From Strongylocentrotus purpuratus (lineage: Eukaryota; Echinodermata; Echinoidea; Camarodonta; Strongylocentrotidae), in NCBI RefSeq assembly GCF_000002235.5, contig NW_022145599.1, positions 5,775,781-5,839,780 of the forward strand: a DNA stretch of 64,000 nucleotides. The letters run 5' to 3'. Below, piece after piece: positions 60,737-64,000 of the stretch. Every line of letters begins with the position of its first letter. Positions within the stretch are counted from its first letter, which is position 1. Below the pieces are notes generated by a model that searched no databases, was not told where the DNA came from, and saw nothing but the letters and a program-made list of their open reading frames with translations. Position numbers and translations under genes: made by a program.

Positions 60737-63700
60737 AGAAAGAGAGGGGGAAGGAGGGAGAAAAAGAGCGAAAGAGACAGAGGGGGAGGATTGGAGAGAA
60801 AGAGAGAGAGAAAGAGAGTTAAGGGGATAGTGAAGAGAGTTAGTGAGAGGGGGTGATACAAAGGGACAAAGGTGATAAAAAGTGTTTAAGGGAGAATGAA
60901 AATAACATTGGTATGGGAGACACTCCCTCATCAGGAAGGGTGCTCATGCATATTCATGTTCACGCCAGGAGGCGTTTCTTATTTTGTAATTCTGGTGTGG
61001 CCGTGCCTCCATACGACGTAAATTTGTTTTAAATATTCAAAAGAGTGAGAGTAAAGTAGAAAACCAAAGGGAAAGCTGAAAAGAGATTGAACACATTGAC
61101 AGTAGCAGCATAAAAGAGGAGTATAAGGTTGAGAGAGGGAAGGAGAAAGAGGGCGCGAACAGCATATTTGGAAATATGAGATGTGTAGATGGGTGCTCTG
61201 TAGGAAATGCATCGTAAAATAGAAATCCTCATTTCCCGCAAAAAAAATGTAGGATTAATTTCCTTAGACACTGTCTTTCGTTTCTCTCTTTAGACATGCT
61301 AGATTACTTGTGTCTCCCTTACTACTATTCTTTTGATTCGGGTCGAAGAAATGCCATTCAACTCAAATTATTTATCGTCAGTCAAAAGGAAAGGACACCT
61401 TTGATCTATCATGATCATAGGCCTATGTAGAAGATTGTACGTGTTTGGTATGACTTTGTTACCACTGCTAATATTGAGTCTTTTTGAGTGACGGTTTTGA
61501 ATATTCATATTATAGCATAATATGTCATTCACAAAATCAGTTTATTAAATGCAATTATTATCGCCTGATTTTAGATTGTGATGAGGTAATGGGACTTACC
61601 CTAAATCGTATCCATGACAACCAGATAGAGGCATCATCCTGGAACAGTGATGCGCTCCACCCTCCATCATCAGCCAGGGTAGGATACATCAAACAAGTCG
61701 GATATGGGTGGATCCCAGCACAATCATCTGCAGGTCAATGGATACAGGTAGGTACAATCCTTCATCATTCACATTTTTCGGCTTCCTTTGCGCACTGGCC
61801 ATGCTGGAATACACTGGAATAAACTGTCTGGAAGCAATTGCAATTGGTGGATATTGTGGAGTTTGGTAAAGTTTTGTAAAATTTTGATCAAAATGGGAAT
61901 AATTCGGCCGAGTCTTGCTGAATAATATCATATGCACTGGACACAGTCAAACTGACGTACAAAAGATGAGAAAGCTCACACATTTATCTTTTTTCTTTTA
62001 TCTTGGCCAAAAGACATTTTGATCGTTTCCTCCATCTTGGGGTTCCCATATAACATATACTGTCACCAGAGTGTTGGCTCAGTCAGTAGAGCGTCCGCCT
62101 CAAAACCGGGAGGTCGTGGGTTCGATCCCCGGCCGCGTCATACCAAAAGACGTTAAAAGATGGGAGTTACTGCTACCTTGTTTGGCGTTCAACAATAAGG
62201 GATAGAGCAACGTCGATCTGGCGCTAATCAGTGGCTGCCGGGCTCACGATCAATAGGGCAAGAAGAATTTTCGTTTCGGTTTAATAAAATTTTGAGTGGA
62301 CTAAAAGATTATTATTATAATTCCTTTCTTTTTCATTCAGATCAACTTCGGCAGTGAGAAGTTAGTTCAGGGCGTGGTCACTCAAGGGTGTCTAGATATC
62401 GAAGCATGGGTGAAGTCTTACACAATCTCGGATGGCCAAGATGACGCACAGTATCGCAACGACATCAGAACAGTGGTAAAATAGATCTTTTGTTATTAAA
62501 CAGGAAAAGTTTGAAGAGGATTACATCATCTGACTAACTTAGTAACTTAGTCATTGTCTCTGATCGTTTAGGTAATAGTCAATTATTTTCTTGGTAGGAA
62601 TCGGTTTTTTATGAGCTGAAATGTCAACTATTAAACAGATCACAAAGCTGTAAATGCACATGAATTATGAAACACTTAATTTCATGTTCGTTCTCTATTC
62701 CTTTGATTTGAGGCTCTGAATGCGGTTACACATTTTGATTTTCCCCATGATTATTTGTATATCATTTGTTTCCAGAATTTTGCTGAAACGGAACATACAA
62801 ATTCATTGCACCATGTTATTGTAATGATCTCTTTCATTTCACAAGGTTTTTGAAGGCAACAGGGACATGACAACTCTTGTACGCAATGACCTGAATCCAC
62901 CATTTGCGACCCTTCGTGTAAGAGTTCATCCGGTCACGTGGTATCGTGATATCTGCCTCCGTCTTGAGTTTATCGGATGCCAGAACAGAGGTGGGTCAAT
63001 TATTTGAATTTGAAACCCTAATATAAGAAACATTGGCTCACACAATCGCAAAGACTTAGTATAGAACTCAATTCGAGACATTTTATTACCGTATTGAATT
63101 GCCTTAGTTTGATATTTGGATTATGTACCATGTCATTGTACTGCCCACATATTTCGAAACGTGGCGCACAAGGCATCAGAACTTACCTTACTTTGCAATC
63201 ATGCTCCCTTTAGAACTCAAGGAAATGTGGACTCACTTTTATTAGCTCATGTCCCGAACAATAGTGTTAAGTTGATGATTCTTCCCTGGGTAAACAAAAT
63301 TACGCTGACATTAAATAGTGGCAGGCGTTTCAAACAAGAAGATGTCCAATCTTTCGCTTTTTAGAATAAGTATTCGCAGGGAGGTGGAAGTTCTCCATGT
63401 AGAATTTTTGTTCCATTAACAAATAAAATTAAGCCTTTGTATCATAATCATATAGAATACGTCGTTGGCGCAAAACATGAATTACGATTATATAGCTTTG
63501 ATGACCACTTACCTACTATTTGCTTTATTAGTAGATTTTTTACATTTCGGTCCGGGACGTAATGTCCGCCAATGAGTTTACATGAAGTAGCTGAATAATA
63601 TTCCATACAAGAACACACACATACGTTTACAAGTTTTTCTGATCCCCACTTTTTTGTTAGTTTGTAACAACAGACTTGGAATGGAGTCTGGTCGCATCCC

Positions 63701-63857
63701 CAATAAAGCCATAACAGCTAGCACCTTCTATGTTGCTTCACCCGGACACCATGGCCGCCTGCATATTGAAGAGAGTGATTTACCTTCAATACCCTCAGTA
63801 GACGCTCGGCCGTTTTGGGGTGCAAGGGGCTCTCTTGCAAGGAATGACTGGCTACAG
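42870..63857 (+). CDS. Secreted kringle-kringle-PAN-F5/8C protein, 3' partial
   Basis: Exons: 42870-42951, 43813-43971, 47920-48033, 53511-53633, 53874-53984, 55153-55443, 56107-56148, 56915-57072, 59651-59803, 60519-60663, 61575-61747, 62341-62475, 62846-62990, 63661-63857. One frame gives 676 residues; the gene runs off the edge. A signal peptide (1-27) is followed by kringle 1 (about 31-118, with extra cysteines in the CxxW region), kringle 2 (about 122-197, with the canonical six cysteines, GEDYRGYGKHTESGYLC and NFCRNPDGRDRPWCYY), a PAN/apple domain (about 198-293), and discoidin domains at about 308-459, 460-610 and 611 onward (LGMESGRIPNKAITAS). Introns between domains are phase 1. The discoidin domains share a 1-0-0 phase pattern, evidence of exon-set duplication. 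Likely an extracellular adhesion or matrix protein; the ligand is unknown. Confidence 0.93.
45070..45470 (+). repeat. tRNA-derived SINE split by a MITE
   Basis: The head (TGCGATATATGGCCAAGTGG) and the rest (GTCTCGTAAACGGGAGGTCC, then TTTGGTAAGGCATTAATCAT and TCGGAGAGGA) match the SINE at 27.6 kb once the segment 45,106-45,314 is removed. Confidence 0.75.
45106..45314. mobile_element. 209-bp Tc1/mariner-like MITE inside the SINE
   Basis: CACTCTAAAAACTGAAATGT and its inverse form the ends, flanked by TA on each side (45,104-45,105 and 45,315-45,316). The arms continue inward with GAGGAGTGACCACTCTTTCA and its inverse. The centre is unpaired. Confidence 0.9.
46268..46472. mobile_element. hAT-like MITE, CAGGGGCGGATCC ends
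   Basis: CAGGGGCGGATCC at the left and GGATCCGCGCCTG at the right are inverted. AGCCGGTGAATA occurs twice inside with G-runs. The flanks (CTTTAAG / CTTTTACG) look like a decayed target duplication. Confidence 0.7.
48155..48262. repeat. (GA)n microsatellite and purine tract
   Basis: About 25 bp of perfect GA, then a GGA/GAGA-rich purine stretch. Confidence 0.9.
48828..49665. mobile_element. 838-bp element with CACAGT...ACTGTG ends and internal tandem repeats
   Basis: CACAGTTAAAA at the left and TTTTTACTGTG at the right are inverted ends; both flanks are (GA)n sequence, so it appears to have inserted into a microsatellite. TTGTTTAAA and TTTAAACAA words recur throughout. Three to four tandem units of 64/64/50 bp begin GAGCTGTTGTTCAG at 49,031, 49,095, 49,159 and 49,209. 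A SINE lies inside. Confidence 0.7.
49222..49412 (-). repeat. tRNA-Ser-like SINE nested in the 838-bp element
   Basis: On the minus strand a GATGAGTGGAAACGTC box A-like region and GGTTCGAGTC box B are followed by a tail with CCTTGCAAGGTC and GCGCTATATAAGAATCC, then (ATT)n. The acceptor stem does not pair, so it is not a functional tRNA gene. Confidence 0.7.
49785..49945. repeat. Hairpin A of the TTTGAG/CTCGAATAT family
   Basis: ACTGCTTTGAG...GCTCTCGAGAACGTGCAC returns as GTGCACGTTCTCGAGAGC...CTCGAATATAAAAGCAGTC. The loop holds two GGCGCGCC words. The outer 11-19 bases match hairpin B although the stems differ. Confidence 0.8.
50286..50330 (+). promoter_or_regulatory. CCAAT plus TATA-like module, copy 1
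   Basis: TTCGACCAATCAGATGG followed 20 bases later by GGTATATAAAT, about 30-40 bases before hairpin B. The same pair occurs at 51,114-51,160 and 51,207-51,263. Promoter function is inferred from the motifs only. Confidence 0.4.
50361..50530. repeat. Hairpin B of the TTTGAG/CTCGAATAT family
   Basis: AGTATTAATGACTGCTTT pairs perfectly with AAAGCAGTCATTAATACT. An inner stem of about 54 bp per arm (GAGAAATAGTTGTTTT... / ...AAAACAACTATTTCTC) has a 12-base loop near 50,437-50,448. Few mismatches are present. Confidence 0.9.
50586..50666 (-). pseudogene. tRNA-Leu-like sequence (pseudogene or SINE head)
   Basis: On the minus strand ATGGCCGAGAGGTCTGAGGC, a long variable-arm region and GAGTTCGAATCTC resemble a class II tRNA with a possible TAG anticodon. 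The acceptor and anticodon stems do not pair, so it is not a working gene. Confidence 0.6.
51114..51263 (+). promoter_or_regulatory. CCAAT plus TATA-like modules, copies 2 and 3
   Basis: Two further copies of ACCAATCAGAT followed by GGTATATAA. Copy 3 also carries the upstream CACGACTCCAATTTCGACCA word identical to copy 1. TAATGACTGACACTTTATAA at about 51,291 resembles a decayed hairpin start. Confidence 0.4.
52145..53449. mobile_element. 1305-bp TA-flanked TIR element
   Basis: GTATAGGATTTCCCGGCCAA at the left and its perfect inverse at the right are bordered by TA (52,143-52,144 and 53,450-53,451). Pairing continues through ATTCGCG and TTTGTCATTC, for about 45 bp of arm. The AT-rich interior has no transposase frame, so it is non-autonomous. 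Confidence 0.85.
54604..54967. mobile_element. Large palindromic MITE interrupted by a second MITE
   Basis: ACTATGAATATGACGGACAA begins the left arm and its inverse ends the right arm. The arms pair over more than 100 bp (TACAGTTCCTCAT, TTGCTGTGGTAGACAAAGGA, CAGTGAAGGGATG). The interruption at 54,710-54,799 has no counterpart in the right arm. Confidence 0.9.
54710..54799. mobile_element. Small palindromic MITE, copy 2 (nested)
   Basis: CGTCGCTGTTTTCACGAAGT...TTCGTGAAAACAAGGACG matches copy 1 (15,279-15,383) almost base for base. About nine bases of the left arm are missing. Confidence 0.85.
55500..55609. mobile_element. Partial MITE, AAAGAGTT family
   Basis: Ends TCGCAACTCTTTGTAAGACG then GGGCCC, matching the right end of the copy at 34,055-34,180. 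The left end is decayed (CCTGTCCTACAAAAATTTGA). Confidence 0.6.
55733..55878. mobile_element. MITE with GCCTCGGTCAC ends
   Basis: AAGCCTCGGTCACGAATG pairs with CATTGTGACCGTAGCATT, and TCGTACGAA words pair near the centre. The ends resemble the ATGCCTCAGTCACACCTTTG family at 15.5 kb. Confidence 0.65.
57632..57743. mobile_element. 112-bp TA-flanked MITE nested in the 1.98-kb element
   Basis: GGGACTTTTAGATT and AATCTAAAAGCCCC form the ends, with TA on each side (57,630-57,631 and 57,744-57,745). Confidence 0.8.
58395..59165. repeat. Satellite-like tandem repeat, about 125-bp unit, about six copies
   Basis: Each unit carries CACTCTGTGTTAAATATGTA, CGACTATGTGG, a CCACATGAT-type word, CACACTGTGACAAT and GTGATCACAGAGTTTA. 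Neighbouring units differ by few bases, the second and third being almost identical. Confidence 0.9.
59804..60518 (+). other. GC-AG intron 9 of the kringle gene
   Basis: Exon 9 ends GAC at 59,803 and the intron starts GCAAGT. Exon 10 starts GAATTG at 60,519 after TTTCAG. Only this phase-0 join continues the discoidin fold into LPTPIRARCLRILPKTW. The GT four bases on would shift the frame. Confidence 0.85.
60683..60860. repeat. (GA)n microsatellite and purine tract
   Basis: Perfect GA units followed by GGA/AGA-rich purines in intron 10 of the kringle gene. Overlapping open frames are low-complexity. Confidence 0.9.
62082..62321 (+). repeat. Full-length tRNA-derived SINE
   Basis: The tRNA-like head has box A TGGCTCAGTCAGTAGAGC and box B GGTTCGATCCC. 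The body carries AACGTCGATCTGGCGCTAAT and GTGGCTGCCGGG, then GAGTGGACTAAAAG and an (ATT)n tail. The tail ends about 20 bases before the acceptor of exon 12 (62,341). The anticodon-arm pairing is poor, so it is not a tRNA gene. Confidence 0.85.
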
Positions 63858-64000
63858 GTAACGAGAATACTATTGTTACGGTTTTTCAGATCAATCGGAT
63901 GAGATAAAAATTAATAATAGATAAAACATAAATCTTATGCAGCAAGCACATTGCTACCATTGGAAATTGGTCAGAGTTTCTTGGACGTTGACATTCAACA

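Noticed and set aside
62082-62160. tRNA gene
   Set aside because: Box A and B are good, but the stems pair poorly and a SINE body with a repeated family tail follows.
63116-63364. 82-codon plus-strand frame in kringle-gene intron 13
   Set aside because: No domain similarity; including it would disrupt the phase-1 join between exons 13 and 14.

Overview
This 64-kb window is eukaryotic: AT-rich, with intron-split genes, long gene-free stretches, many short palindromic transposon relics, tRNA-derived SINEs and pyrimidine/purine microsatellites. The genes (an animal ST6GalNAc-type sialyltransferase, the centriolar protein CP110, an intron-containing urease accessory protein UreF, and a secreted kringle/PAN/discoidin protein) and the repeat families suggest a marine invertebrate deuterostome, most likely an echinoderm such as a sea urchin. 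That placement is inference, since no species marker is visible.

Layout. (1) 139-4126, plus strand: a complete six-exon sialyltransferase, with a gene-poor region to about 13.9 kb holding tandem duplications, small hairpin elements and one LINE 3' relic. (2) 13,993-19,802, minus strand: a complete seven-exon UreF gene. (3) 23,390-34,625, minus strand: a complete twelve-exon CP110 (CCP110) coding region, 1398 residues. (4) 34.6-42.8 kb: no gene seen; it holds hAT-like and Tc1/mariner-like non-autonomous elements, telomere-like repeats and purine/pyrimidine tracts. (5) 42,870 to beyond the right edge, plus strand: a secreted protein with two kringles, a PAN/apple domain and at least three F5/8 type C domains, fourteen exons in the window and truncated at its 3' end. 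Its two largest introns together are about 9.4 kb and are full of mobile-element relics.

The four genes have unrelated roles (Golgi glycan sialylation, nickel-enzyme maturation, centriole control, extracellular adhesion), and nothing suggests they work together. The strongest unusual signals are: three GC-AG introns, each fixed by reading frame and protein homology; an animal UreF gene; a hairpin family with conserved outer boundaries but unrelated stems, linked to repeated CCAAT+TATA-like modules (49.8-51.3 kb and 20.3 kb); a 2-kb terminal-inverted-repeat element with a satellite of about 125 bp inside (57.3-59.3 kb); and several datable nested insertions. All splice junctions were read by eye from frame, consensus and homology, with no transcript data.
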